The translations under genes were made by a program, and so were the position numbers. Below the pieces are notes generated by a model. That model did no database searches and was not told the origin of the DNA. It saw only the letters and a program-made list of their open reading frames with translations. A stretch of 64,000 bases of DNA from Sternotherus odoratus (Eukaryota; Chordata; Testudines; Kinosternidae), in NCBI GenBank assembly GCA_032164245.1, contig JAVMKO010000003.1, positions 90,953,890-91,017,889 of the forward strand, written 5' to 3'. Each line of letters starts with the position of its first letter. Within the stretch, counting starts at the first letter, position 1. Of the stretch, positions 10,600 through 24,098 are shown one piece after another.

Positions 10600-12660
10600 A
10601 GTGTTTTTCACTTTATTATATTTTGCCAAGCTTTATTCATTTGGGCTGAAATTTTCCATGCCAGAAATCTTCCTCAGGTTGAATGATTTTTGGGAAACTT
10701 CACTCAAAATGGTTCAGTTGTCTCTCAGAATAAGGTTTGGGGAAAATAGTTTTTCCCATATTTTAAAAAAATCCTATAGCAGTTCTATGGAGAAGCTCTA
10801 GCACCTCCGTGCACTGGCCCAGGGACTTGAAATTTGACAGGACGGTTGGCATGGTGTCAGGAATGTACCTTTTATTGTCCCTGTGAAAATTTAGCCATGC
10901 TTATGTGCTTCTGAACGCCTCAGTATTTACATTATCAGTAGAGACTTGTTATACCTTTAGAGCTAAATTCGCTGAATATTGTCTGCAGTTGGCACAATCC
11001 AGTCCTGGGCTACAGAATCTGAGTGGGACTTTTCCTGCAGTTCTTAACAGTCCGTGGCTACCGGGGTGTTGCTGAGAACAGCGAGACTGTTGTGTGTTTT
11101 CAGTGCTCCCCCTGCAGGTGCCCCAGCAGGAGGAGGAGGGAGCTGACAGATTGGAATGCAGAGGGAAGAGAAGCTGGGCCTGAGTGGCAAGGGTGAGGAC
11201 AGGAATGGAGGGCCTGGGGCTTGTGGGTAGACAGAGGTTATGGGGAACTGGGTCGGCTGGTGAACTGAGATGAGGATGGCTGGAGGGCAGAAGGGGTCGG
11301 GCTTGATGGAGGACAGGCGTGATGTTCTGTGCCCACTAGAGCACACTATAGAACCTGGAACAGAACCCAGGATTTCTGAGTTTCACCATTCCTCTAATGG
11401 CAGAAAATGTCTCAAAGCCACTTGCAAAGTGTGTGCTTTATCTGCTTCTAGTGATTCATCTACACAGAGGTCGTTAACCTACTATTGCTGTCAGTTACTT
11501 CCCTAAGGTCAATGTTAAAGGTCTGGGCTGTGGTTATAAGGGTTCTCAACTCTACTGATGATCCATGGGAAAGTCAGTATGGTTCCACATAAAGGAATTT
11601 TTTTCAGATTCCTTTTTTAGAAACCTATGAAATTGCACACAAAAACGGTCTTGAACATGTTTGGTTGCTAAATGAAGCATTCAGAAGTTAGGAAACGACA
11701 GAATTAAGGTTGCCTGTGCAATCTTAATTTGGACTCCATGTGCTCTTGCATTATGATAGGTTTTTTTAATTACATGGTTTATTTCTACTACTTCTTCTAC
11801 AGGACCCCATCTCATTTGGGGCACAAAAGGATGGAGCGTGCTCTGAGAATGAATCAAGGTTGTGTAGTAAATGAAGTTGTTGTCTGTAAGTCGTCTTTGT
11901 CTCACTTGTTGCCAAAGATAAAAAATGTATAGTGAATGAGGCAGGACACTGCTGGACAAAAAAGGGTCTTATCTTATGCTTAAGGCATGCTACCCTGGAA
12001 AACTGGATTCTATCCCACAGATTTCCTATGGAATTTTGGAAAAGTCACCTAAACGAAACTTTTCAGAGGTGATCACTAATTGTGTGTTTATCATTTTCTG
12101 GATGTCCAACTTGAGACCGTGTAGCTATGAGTGCTCAGCAAAATCAAACCACAACTGAAGTCAATACGAGTTGTGCTCTGAACACACACAGTGCTATAAA
12201 ATGCTAAATTCTCTGAAAAATTAGGCCATAGACCTCTCAAGTTGGACACTGCGGAATAGTGTACGCTTCTGACAATCTTTGTGCATTGATTGCCTATCTA
12301 TACAATGGCAATTCTAATACATTATATTACAGGTATTATGAAGGAAAATTAATGGTTGTCCAACACTATAGTGATGAGCACCATAGAAGAAAGGGCATGA
12401 AGAAATTAATAAATCTGTGTTCAGAGCAGGGTTTGAATAGTGTACAGTAAATAAGGCACTGGGATGTATGTTGAACAATGATGGTAAAAGCAGCTCATTC
12501 AGTGAGCGTCATCTACCCAGTGCACTGCGTGAGGAAGGGATCCTCTGAAAAAGATAGTATGTGATCATGTAAGTTAAAGACCATACCATAGTGCGTATGC
12601 ACAAGGGGACCTAATGAATGTTGTTTTTTCTAACTTTTGAGTGCTTCATTTGAGTTTTAT
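10600..12660. repeat. Unclassified dispersed repeat, copy A
   Basis: Several segments recur at 14.9-16.7 kb. Near 10829-10880, GACTTGAAATTTGACAGGA and TGGTGTCAGGAATGT match 14909-14955. Near 11509-11555, TGTTAAAGGTCTGGGCTGTG and GTTATAAGG match 16698-16730. Near 11700-11770, TTGCCTGTGCAATCTTAATTTGG and the TTTAATTACA region match 15735-15800. The order differs, so these may be more than one family. No reading frame is evident. An inverted-repeat insert lies within (12104-12247). Confidence 0.45.
12104..12247. repeat. Short inverted-repeat element
   Basis: GTCCAACTTGAGA at about 12104 and CTCAAGTTGGAC at about 12236 form inverted ends about 140 bp apart. Between them lies the GAAGTCAATACGAGTTGTGC type of sequence frequent in reptile MITE-like repeats. 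A related stretch (GAAGTCAATGGGCGTTGTTA) is at 62919. Confidence 0.4.
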
Positions 12661-12666
12661 ATTCAA

Positions 12667-13494
12667 CTAGTGAAAATACCCGGCGTTGCTTGGCTCAGTT
12701 GGAGGTGGGGAGGGGGGCAGAGAGCTGAGCGAGTGCGGGGTCCTTTGGAGGGGGCAGAGAGCAAACCTGACACCCCCACCTCACCCCCCCCGACCAAACC
12801 CGACACCCCCACCTCACTTACCCCTCGACCAACCCCGACTCACATTTTCACCCCCCCACCCAAACCCAATACCCCCACGTCACCCCCTACCAACTCCAAC
12901 ACCCCCTGACCAACCCCAACACTCACCCCTCACCCACCCAGACACCTTCCCACCCCCCCCAGACCAAACCCGACACCCCCGGCTCACTTACCCTCCGACC
13001 AAACCCGACACCCCCACCTCACTTACCCTCTGACCAAACCCAACTCGGGTCCATCAGAGGTGGGGAGGGGGTAGAGAGCTGAGGGATTCTGGGGTCCATC
13101 GGAGGTGGGGAGGGGGCAGAGAGCTGAGGGATTCTGGGGTCCGTCAGAGGGGGGAGGGGGCAGAGAGCTGAGGGATTCCGGGGTCCGTTGGAGGGGGAAG
13201 GGGGCAGAGAGCTGAGCGAGTGCGGTGTCTGTTGGAGGGGGTATTATGACATCATAACTATGTCACAGAGAACAGCAGCTGCCCAGCTGATGTGATTGGC
13301 CTTTAAATACTTTCACCCCTGGGGGGTGTCAGAGGTGAGATTTGAAAAATTTTCGACTCTTACGGTCATTAGGACCCTAAGACCTCTAACTGTACCAAAT
13401 TTCAAGTCTCTAGCTCAAACGGTGTGGAAGGAGTAAGCATACATACACGCATACATACACGCACGCAACCATTTGACTTTTATATATATATAGA
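12667..13494 (-). mobile_element. Non-autonomous Helitron with minisatellite interior
   Basis: Read on the minus strand, the element starts A|TCTATATATATATAAAAGTC at 13494 and ends with a hairpin stem (GCAACGCCGGGTATTTTCA) and CTAG|T at 12667. These are the hallmark Helitron ends: 5' TC, 3' hairpin then CTAG, insertion between A and T. The interior holds a conserved non-coding block (near 13330-13440, with AGACTTGAAATTTGGTACAG in Helitron orientation) and C- or G-rich tandem repeats at 12770-13230. No Rep/helicase sequence is present. A second copy in the opposite orientation is at 55.6-56.4 kb. Confidence 0.75.
12770..13230. repeat. GC-skewed tandem repeats in the Helitron
   Basis: Repeats of CCAAACCCGACACCCCCACC-type units (12770-13045) are followed on the same strand by GGGGAGGGGGCAGAGAGCTG-type units (13060-13230). 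The C-rich half and the G-rich half make a strong strand-composition switch at about 13050. Confidence 0.7.
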
Positions 13495-16400
13495 TTTATA
13501 AAAAAATGAAGAATGTTACCTTTGTTTTCCTCTTCACCAACAAAAGTGTATACATGTGTATAATATTAACTGTGTTCATGGATGCAGGTTGTGTTAGCAT
13601 TTGCTGCCAATGGTTTCCTTTATACAAACAGATGAACTGGGAGATTTTTCTAATAGCTTGAGATTTTTGCACAATTAAGTTTCTTTTCTATTTATTTTTT
13701 TAAACATCCCATAGTGCTAGTTGAAAACCATATCCAGTCTGAGTGTGATCATAAAAACCTAAGGAGGTAAAATCATATTTAAAAGGCATGATGTATTTGT
13801 GAATATAACCTGTTGATATTAGTCATTGAATGCCTGTTGATGCAAATATTTTTAGTTTAATTATTAGATTTAAAATTTACAGAGACAAAGAAGGCTGTTT
13901 CCTACTTCTCAACATTTTCAACACCTACTGGCACAGAAGTGTAACAAATGTGTACAGTTCTCCACTAAGCCAAATAGAACAGTTAAATATTAAGGCGTTC
14001 CAGGACCTTTGGCAATATGCTGATCTGAATAACAACATGATGCTATTAAAGTTGGCCTTGTTTAAATTATTTTTTAAAAAATATTAGCAACGTATCTTTT
14101 GCAACTTGTTTTGGAAAAGTGATTTATCCTTTGCGTACAGTAAATTTGACATTTGTTTTAGTTCTTCAGTAAAGTGAACTTTGTCTTCCAGAACTTGATG
14201 CTACCATTTAGTCTCTGGATGGTGAAAAATTTTACATATTTACATAAAAAATGTAAGGCACTTTTTTCATTAATGTGGTAACCCACCTCTGCGAGTGATG
14301 GTAGCTAGGTTGATGGAAGAATTCCTCTGTTGACTTAGCTGCACCCATGCAAGGAATTGATTTAATTCCTCTGTTGACTTAGCTGCACCCATGCAAGGTT
14401 GATTTAACTGTGGCACTCAGGGGTGTGAATTTTTCATGCTCCTGAGCAACATAGCTAGTTTCATCTAAATTTTAAGTGTAGACTAGGTCTTAGAGCTTAA
14501 TTCCTAAAACTCAAACCTTGAAATTCAGTGTTAGTCTGCATTCATTCCGCTTACAATAGTGATAACAATAGAAGAATAAACACCACAAACCTTGGGAAAA
14601 CAGGAAATGGAGCGTCAGACTTAAAGTTGACACTCGTCAAGGGCAACCTCTCTAACATTGGAGGGGTCAGATTGTCAAGGGCTTGTGAGGAGCTTAGCTA
14701 GCAGCAGTATTGGGATGGTGAGCTAAGATGTTTCTACACAGCATTGGAAACTTAATGTTCAGAGTAGCAGTTCTGTACTTCCCTTCTCTGCAGGAGCAGA
14801 GATAGAGGCATGCCCTCCATGTATTCCCTCTTTGAGAACGTCAAGAGGCTTTCTGCTATGATTATGTACCTTTTGAAGTCTTGATCAGGAGGAGGAGTTG
14901 GTGCATGGACTTGAAATTGAGCAGGACTATCACCCTGGTGTCAGGAATGTGCCTTTTAATATACCATGAAACTCCGCTCAAATTTGGCCAAGTTACAATC
15001 CTCTGAAAAATCTCCATGTTAACGTGCTCAGTAGAGGTTTAAAGTTCAGCAGCAAAGTTCTCCACAGATTGCCTCTGAACTAAGAATGCTCCTTCCCTGC
15101 ACTGCTCCTGGATACCAGCTGAATAACACATGAATAATTTCCACCAAACTACTGAACATGCTCCATTCTGGAGCTGCAGGGGCTGAGCTGAACTTCCCTT
15201 GTAATTGCCCCTACCAACTGCAGCTTTGGATCCCAGAACTGAGAACAGGGAGCCTGTCTCTCCCATGTTCTTAATGCTCTTTTGCTAGTGCCCAGGAAGT
15301 GAGGAAGACACCTGACTTTAATGCAGAAGTGTAAGGAGCAGGAGCTTGGGGACAGGGATGGGAAGAGAGGAAGACAGAGGCCAGGGGAGGAGGGACTATA
15401 CACTGGGAGGAAAATGGGAACAAAGAAAGGAACAGAGGAGGAAGGAGCCAGAATGGGACAGACTGCTAAACCACATTCCCTTCCAAGTCCTAGGGGATCC
15501 TGAGTGTCAATCTTCCTCGGCTGTCAGAATAGCTGTGAAACCCACTGGCAAAGTATCTGCGTCTCTAATGGCTTGTCCACATATCGCTTACTACCACCAT
15601 TTACTTTATTTGCTCAAATAGTGAAGTCTGCTATGGATCTCAAGGTCTCAACGTGTTGATAAATCATGTGAAAGTCAGTACAATTCCAGTGATGGGTGTC
15701 ATGTTTGTTTTTCAAAAACCTCGTAAATTGCATAGTCTGTGCAACCTTTATTTGGCCCCTTTGTGTGTACTATGCACTATGATGCGGTCTTTAATTACAA
15801 GATCAGAAGCTATTTTTCAAGGTAGGGCTCAGCTGCCTTAATTATACAATCATTCTTTCTCTTCATAAGTTCACTGCTTCATTCACTACACACCTGCTAG
15901 CTTCTGCAACAATGGCCAGACAACAGCCCAATTGACTACAGAGTTCTGATTATCTCTAGAGCAGATACATCTTACGCAACTGAATGAGGCTCGGTGCTGT
16001 AATTAAAGTCTTTGTCATATAATGCACTTGCTAGCTCGTCTTCTCTAGGAATTTTACCTCAAGTTAGTTAACTTGAGTTAAGGATGCACCCTTTTTTTTC
16101 TAATGAAAACAAAGCCTTGTGATTCCTGTGAGCAGAAAGCCTGTGGTCAAGCCAGAATTTTGAACCCAGATCTGCATAGTCCCAATCCCGTGCATTAAAC
16201 ATAAAGTTGCTATTACTCCTAAATCTCACAGAAGTAGGGTGTGTTCTATGCAGCTCTAATTTAGGTGATTTGCTTGGCATCACAAAGGAAGCCTGTAATA
16301 GAGCTCAGGACAGGACCAAGATAGAGCCACGTCTATTGCCTTAACAAAAGGCTATCTTCTTTTTTTCTTGCAGCCCCTCCTTCATGGAAGGCACACAATT

Positions 16401-17840
16401 ACTAGAGTGTAGTGCCATTATGTATAACTATTCACAAGGGAAATTGAGGTTTGGCAGATTCATTTCAAAAGATAATGTGGCTGAGTGGATGGGACTTGGA
16501 TTTGCCACATAACTGATTTGGGTTGTATTCCCAACTCTTCTAGAAGTAACTGAGAAGTTACACAAAATCATCTTATCTGCAAGATGTAGTGTAGGGAGGA
16601 TAGGATATGTTGCTTTTCCCTAGGGTAGTGGTGTGGTTGACAAATATTTCTATGCACTTCACTTGAAATCTCAACTATGACTTCCCTAAACTCAAGTGTT
16701 AAAGGTCTGTGTTGTGGTTATAAGGATTATCAACTCTACTCCTGGTGCTGTATTTTAGGAATTCCACCCTCCTCCACCAACCTTAATAAAATCAAATAAC
16801 TAACAGGCAGGTTTTGCAGCTGGGGAAGGCCGGTGATAAATGTGGTTAATGTCCAATGTTTTTTCTCATACCTGTGCAAAAAGGCAGGATAAGATAAGTA
16901 ATAAACTGAAATAAGCTAAATTGTATTTAACCATTTTAATTCCAAAATAAATGTCCACAGACTTGCACTGAACTACAAAACTGGTTTTAATTCAGCATTT
17001 GTTTTGATTCAAATTTGTGTTGAGACCAGCCTATTTTTAAAAAAGGATCATTAGGAGGAAGGAGAGACTGTATTTTTAGAACTCCTTGTCCAAATGACTC
17101 ATGTTTGCAACCAAGACTGAATCCTGAACCCATAGCATAGCAGATTTCAAGCCAATCTGACTATGGATGTGGATTTAGAGAAGCTTGAAACTTTCATATT
17201 AAACAGAAGTCGGGTTGTGGTTTTACTATGGTGTGGCTAGTAGCTACTCTATAGTAACTTTGAAGTGTATTACTTAAGGCACCCCTAATCCTGACCAAAC
17301 AGACTGAAAGAAAATGATGCAGATGTTCCAAGTCACTAGTTGGAATTACTTCACTACTTTTACAAACAACATATGATGACATTGAAAATTTTTAACATAT
17401 ATGACTATGTATTTAATAGTAAATAAATTATAGGCCTTAATCGGGTTGGAGCCTCATTACAGGCACCATATAAGCATAGGACAGTCCTTACTCCAAAGAA
17501 CCTAGAGTCAATGCAAGATAAATAGGTGGGTGAATGAACAAGTAGACAGGGTAGTAGTAATGTTGCAACATAGACTAGGTGTAGACACTTACTGTTATAT
17601 TCAAATTACAGATCTTCCTGAACCCTTCACTTGTAAGGGATTGTCCTACCCTTGCTGTCACTCCCTTTTTAAATAACCCCTTATTACTACCACTTATTAA
17701 TAAATATAACTAATTTACATAGTTAAATGTACTTCATGTATTACAGAACATAGTCCCAATAAAAGTGATGTATTTAGTCTGTAATGTGAATATGTATACA
17801 GAAATTGAATTGATTGTCAAGTTTTCTCATGTACCAAATC
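13495..17840. repeat. TAB3 intron with unclassified repeat copy B and MIR-like pieces
   Basis: No gene. Segments at 14900-15010, 15640-15800 and 16680-16740 correspond to parts of the 10.8-11.8 kb repeat. A MIR-like (CORE-SINE) piece is suggested at about 16470-16600 (GGATTTGCCACATAACTGAT ... TCCCAACTCTTCTAGAAG). Confidence 0.4.
14320..14398 (+). repeat. Tandem duplication of a 35-bp segment
   Basis: AATTCCTCTGTTGACTTAGC and the next 15 bases occur at 14320-14354 and again, identically, at 14364-14398. They lie in what may be a hAT-type MITE ending near GTGTAGACTAGGTCT (about 14480). Confidence 0.7.
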
Positions 17841-17896
17841 CAGTGGTTCTCAAACATTTTATACTGGAGACTCCTTTCACATAGCAAGCCTCTGAG

Positions 17897-18200
17897 GCCA
17901 GGTCTACACTACTGGCCAGATTGGCAGGTAGCGATCGATCTTTCAGGGATTACTTTATCGCGTCTAGTCTAGATGTGATAAATCAATGCCCCGCATGCTC
18001 TCCCGTCGACTCCAGAACTCTACCGCTGCAAGAGCCACAGGCGGAGTTGACAGGGGAGCGGCAGCAGTCGACTCAGCGCCATGAAGACTCCGTGGTAAGT
18101 CGACCTAAATAGGTCAACTTCTGCTACGCTAGTTGCGAGCTGAAGTTGTGTATCTTAGGTTGATCCTCTCCCCCCTCCCTCTCCTGTGTGGACCAGGGCT
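17897..18200. mobile_element. Harbinger-type MITE
   Basis: The termini GGCCAGGTCTACACTAC (17896 on) and GTGTGGACCAGGGC (ending about 18199) are imperfect inverted repeats, flanked by GAG on both sides. Internal CGATCGATC motifs and GTCGACTCCAGAACTC are shared with the MITEs at 23838 and 58572, so all three belong to one family or superfamily. Confidence 0.6.
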
Positions 18201-18365
18201 GAGTGTGATACGGCCCCTCCCCCCCCCCCCGCAAGTTAAAAGCACATTCTTTTTATATTTACACTATTTTAAAGTTATATTTATATGTTTGTAAATACCA
18301 CTTTTCACAGCAGACTTACTAGTTAGCTGGGAGGCATGTGCTTGTGACCCACATGTAATACCTTT

Positions 18366-18505
18366 CATAGAATCGTAGAATATCAGGGTTGGAAGGGACC
18401 TCAGGGTTGGAAGGGTCATCTAGTCCAACCTCCTGCTCAAAGCAGGACCAATCCCCAACTAAATCATCCCAGCCAGGGTTTTGTCAAGCCTGACCTTAAA
18501 AACGT
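18366..18505 (-). mobile_element. CR1 LINE, 3' end
   Basis: CATAGAATCGTAGAATATCA is the complement of the CR1 terminal ATTCTATG repeats. It is followed by GGTTGGAAGGGACC, CATCTAGTCCAACC and CTGCTCAAAGCAGGACCAAT, the standard sauropsid CR1 tail read on the minus strand. A 20-bp local duplication (CAGGGTTGGAAGGG) is present. The element is severely 5'-truncated. Confidence 0.85.
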
Positions 18506-18549
18506 TTGCAATCCCCTTAGGGGTCATGACCCCCAGTTTGAGATCTCCT

Positions 18550-20045
<1,496 letters not shown>

Positions 20046-20641
20046 TAGAATTAAATTGGTACCAGCATTCCAAATACAGATATAACAGGGGTTCTTGCTA
20101 TGTGGAGTATTTTATATCTAAGTTGGCAATTATGTTGTGGACTAACTGAACTTCCTCAGTGGCTTTCAAGGGTAATACTATGGAGACCCCATTTCAATAG
20201 GCCAGTATTAAGGTCTCAGATATGAATAACTAGAGCATCAGTATGGAATCTCAGTTTACAATCTGTTTCATAGCACACCTTCTAACACCAGCATTCAAGC
20301 CATCTTCTCTTCTCGTGCTTCATCTGTCTTGTCAATTGTATAGCAAGACTATCTGTGAGAATAGTTTAAAAGGGAGCTAATACTTTGGAGGCAACATATC
20401 GTTTTTCGAAGAAAAGGGGTCATAGTATCTTTCCAGCCATCATGTGGTGGACTACTGGCAGTACAGCAACCTGAATTTGAAACAGTTATTAGTTTGTAAA
20501 GGGATAGTAATTCAGTAGTAACTCATCTGTGAGCACGTGTGCTACGTACGTGGCCTGAAATGTAATAAAGCCATGATGAAGGGGTGACTGATACATCTCC
20601 AATTCAAAAATAAGCTTAAATGAACATCCACCTATGTGTGA

Positions 20642-22300
<1,659 letters not shown>

Positions 22301-22411
22301 TAGCATAAACACAATTATACTGAAATCTTATTTTACGTTTAGCAACACATGCTGTAATACTGATTCAATCTGAATTGTGGTGTCTGTTTTCAAAAGCATG
22401 AATGCCACTAA

Positions 22412-24098
22412 GTCTATATCTACACAGCAATTTAAGTCTGGGTCTGAGCACAGGCTCAAGCCACACATACATACCGTGTGCATCCACACTCCAAATGTGC
22501 TAACCTACGCCTCAGACTCAGGGTCCCCGTGCAAAGGACCTAGGGTGTGAGCCTTCCAATTTGCGTGTGGTCCCAGAAGTACTCTAGATGTATCCCAGAG
22601 TAACTGGGGACAGAGAAGCAGTGCTGCAGACAGCCAGCACAGTGGCAGAAACCGCCATTAAATGCCTGGCTGAGCATGCTCCCCTTTCGTGCTCCTCCCT
22701 GGCATCGACTCCTCCCCGTTGCTGTGCAGAGCTTGCCTGGAGCAGGGAATGAAGTTGACAGGCAGGAGGTGGCTCCTGGATGGTGGGATGTTGCCGGTCA
22801 TTCCTACGGTGAGCTGGGAGCCCTGTCACGTCCCCTCCCTGCTGGGAAGCTGCTTGGTCCTGCTTAATTCTCTGCCCATTGCTCCCACCCTTCCTGGGGC
22901 TGCATGTGCGGGGGCGCCTGGCAATGTGCTCTGTGAGTGGGATGAGTGGGAGCCAACCATTCAGGATTGTCCTGGAGTATCCAGGAATTAAAGATTGTCG
23001 TGATGAACCAGGAATATGTCCAACCAAAATTGGCAACTCTACCGAAAACTTCCCTGCAGCCTCCCGGGGATCCCTTAGCCCTGTCTCTTGAGGTGGGGCA
23101 GGGATAAAGGATTGTGGGGACATGAGAGAGGTGCTGGAGCACACTGTACCTCAAACCCTGGGGATGCACTTCCCCACACTGCAGCCAGCAGCAGCCAGGC
23201 TGGGGATGGTGTGTGTGTTTTTCCTCTGATACCTTCATTTTATATCAAATTTTAAAGTGGACAAAAATAAATAAAAATACAACCAAACAAAAAACACTTT
23301 AATTGAACATCCCATTAAAAAAATTAAAAATTGCAAAGTTTCATTTTAATAGCTTCACAGTCCCCGAAATAGATGTCCTAATTATCCTCAGAACAGGTGC
23401 ACAGGGTCATTTTCGTGCATGGAGGCTGCAGTGCCTAGAGCTGGTGAGCCCAATTTTGAGATTAGATGGGAGTTCAGCATAAATCCTCCTCAAACTTCAG
23501 TCATTCTACTGAGACAGCCATCAAAGGAGCTACTGATAACATTTATATACACACGTGCTCCTTATTCCCATCAGTAGTACCATCACAGTTAGGAAAGTGT
23601 GGGCAGTAGAGTTTTCCCATAGTGCACCACATTCCTAGGGCTAGTGTGTCAAGTAGGTGGTAGGAGAAGAGAGAGCTAGGCACTTTGGGTCTGTGCACTG
23701 CCCTAGATTTGAGCATGGGTCAGAAAATTCTTAATTTAGGATTAAAATACAGTGTAGATGCTCAAGCCCAGGGTTCCCTGACACCGTTCAGTTGACTTGA
23801 GTTACTAACTCTCATCTTACATTGCTGCGTAGACATAGGGCTTGTCTTCACTACCCATGATAGCGATCGATTTCTTGCGTGAAGATGCGAGAAATCGATC
23901 GCCCACGGTGCCCACGTCGACTCCGGAACTCCAGCTCGCCAAAGGGCGCAACCTGGAGTCGACAGAGGAGCACGCCGCCGCCGTGAGGACGGCAGGTAAG
24001 TCGGCTGAAGATACGCCAACTTCAGCTACATGATTCACATAGCTGAAGTTGCGTATCTTCAATCGATTCTCCTCCCTAGTGAAGACCAGCCCATAGTC
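22412..24098. mobile_element. Large MITE/non-autonomous element interrupted in its right terminus
   Basis: The left terminus GTCTATATCTACACAGCAA (22412-22430) matches the complement of the right terminus TTGCTGCGTAGACATA (23822-23837), which is split by the 255-bp MITE at 23838 and resumes as GTC at 24096. Outside flanks are TAA on the left and TTA on the right, near the TWA target of PIF/Harbinger elements. No transposase coding is seen inside (about 1.4 kb without the insert). Confidence 0.55.
23838..24092. mobile_element. Harbinger-type MITE nested in another MITE
   Basis: The inverted ends GGGCTTGTCTTCACTAC (23838-23854) and CTAGTGAAGACCAGCCC (24076-24092) are flanked by ATA on both sides (23835-23837 and 24093-24095). 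The interior has GCGATCGATTTCTTGCG and a matching inverted copy, and GTCGACTCCGGAACTCCA, which is also found in the 58.6-kb copy. The ends resemble those of the Harbinger element at 36311-40824 (GGGTATGTCTTCACTAC on its right side). Confidence 0.75.

Larger units (their letters stand above)
8260..10600 (+). mobile_element. DIRS-type tyrosine-recombinase retrotransposon, 3' part, decayed
   Basis: The coding signal begins about 8288 (GAHINYLRTQGLLSQEE in frame), is interrupted by a Penelope-like insert, then resumes at about 8571. RNase H and tyrosine recombinase domains follow in order. At the 3' end, GGAATGGACATAAGCAAGCA (10276-10295) and TGGAATGGACATGCGCAACA (10543-10562), the latter followed by CATCTTGAAGAACAA, resemble the terminal repeats of DIRS elements. 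The second DIRS copy at 43.3 kb begins with the complementary theme (TTCTTCGAGTGATTGCTCAC). The RT domain and the 5' half are absent. Confidence 0.75.
17841..18549 (+). mobile_element. hAT (Charlie-like) element with two nested insertions
   Basis: The left end CAGTGGTTCTCAAAC (17841) pairs with the right end CCAGTTTGAGATCTCCTG (ending 18549), the typical CAG(N)GGTTCTCAAAC termini of hAT-Charlie elements. Inside lie a Harbinger-type MITE (17897-18200) and a CR1 3' end (about 18366-18505). No transposase sequence remains. An 8-bp target duplication is not clear. Confidence 0.55.

Noticed and set aside
22584..23144. 186-codon minus-strand open frame in the TAB3 intron
   Set aside because: It lies inside a GC-rich stretch of the MITE at 22412-24098, overlaps open frames on the other strand, and has no recognisable domain; openness follows from base composition.
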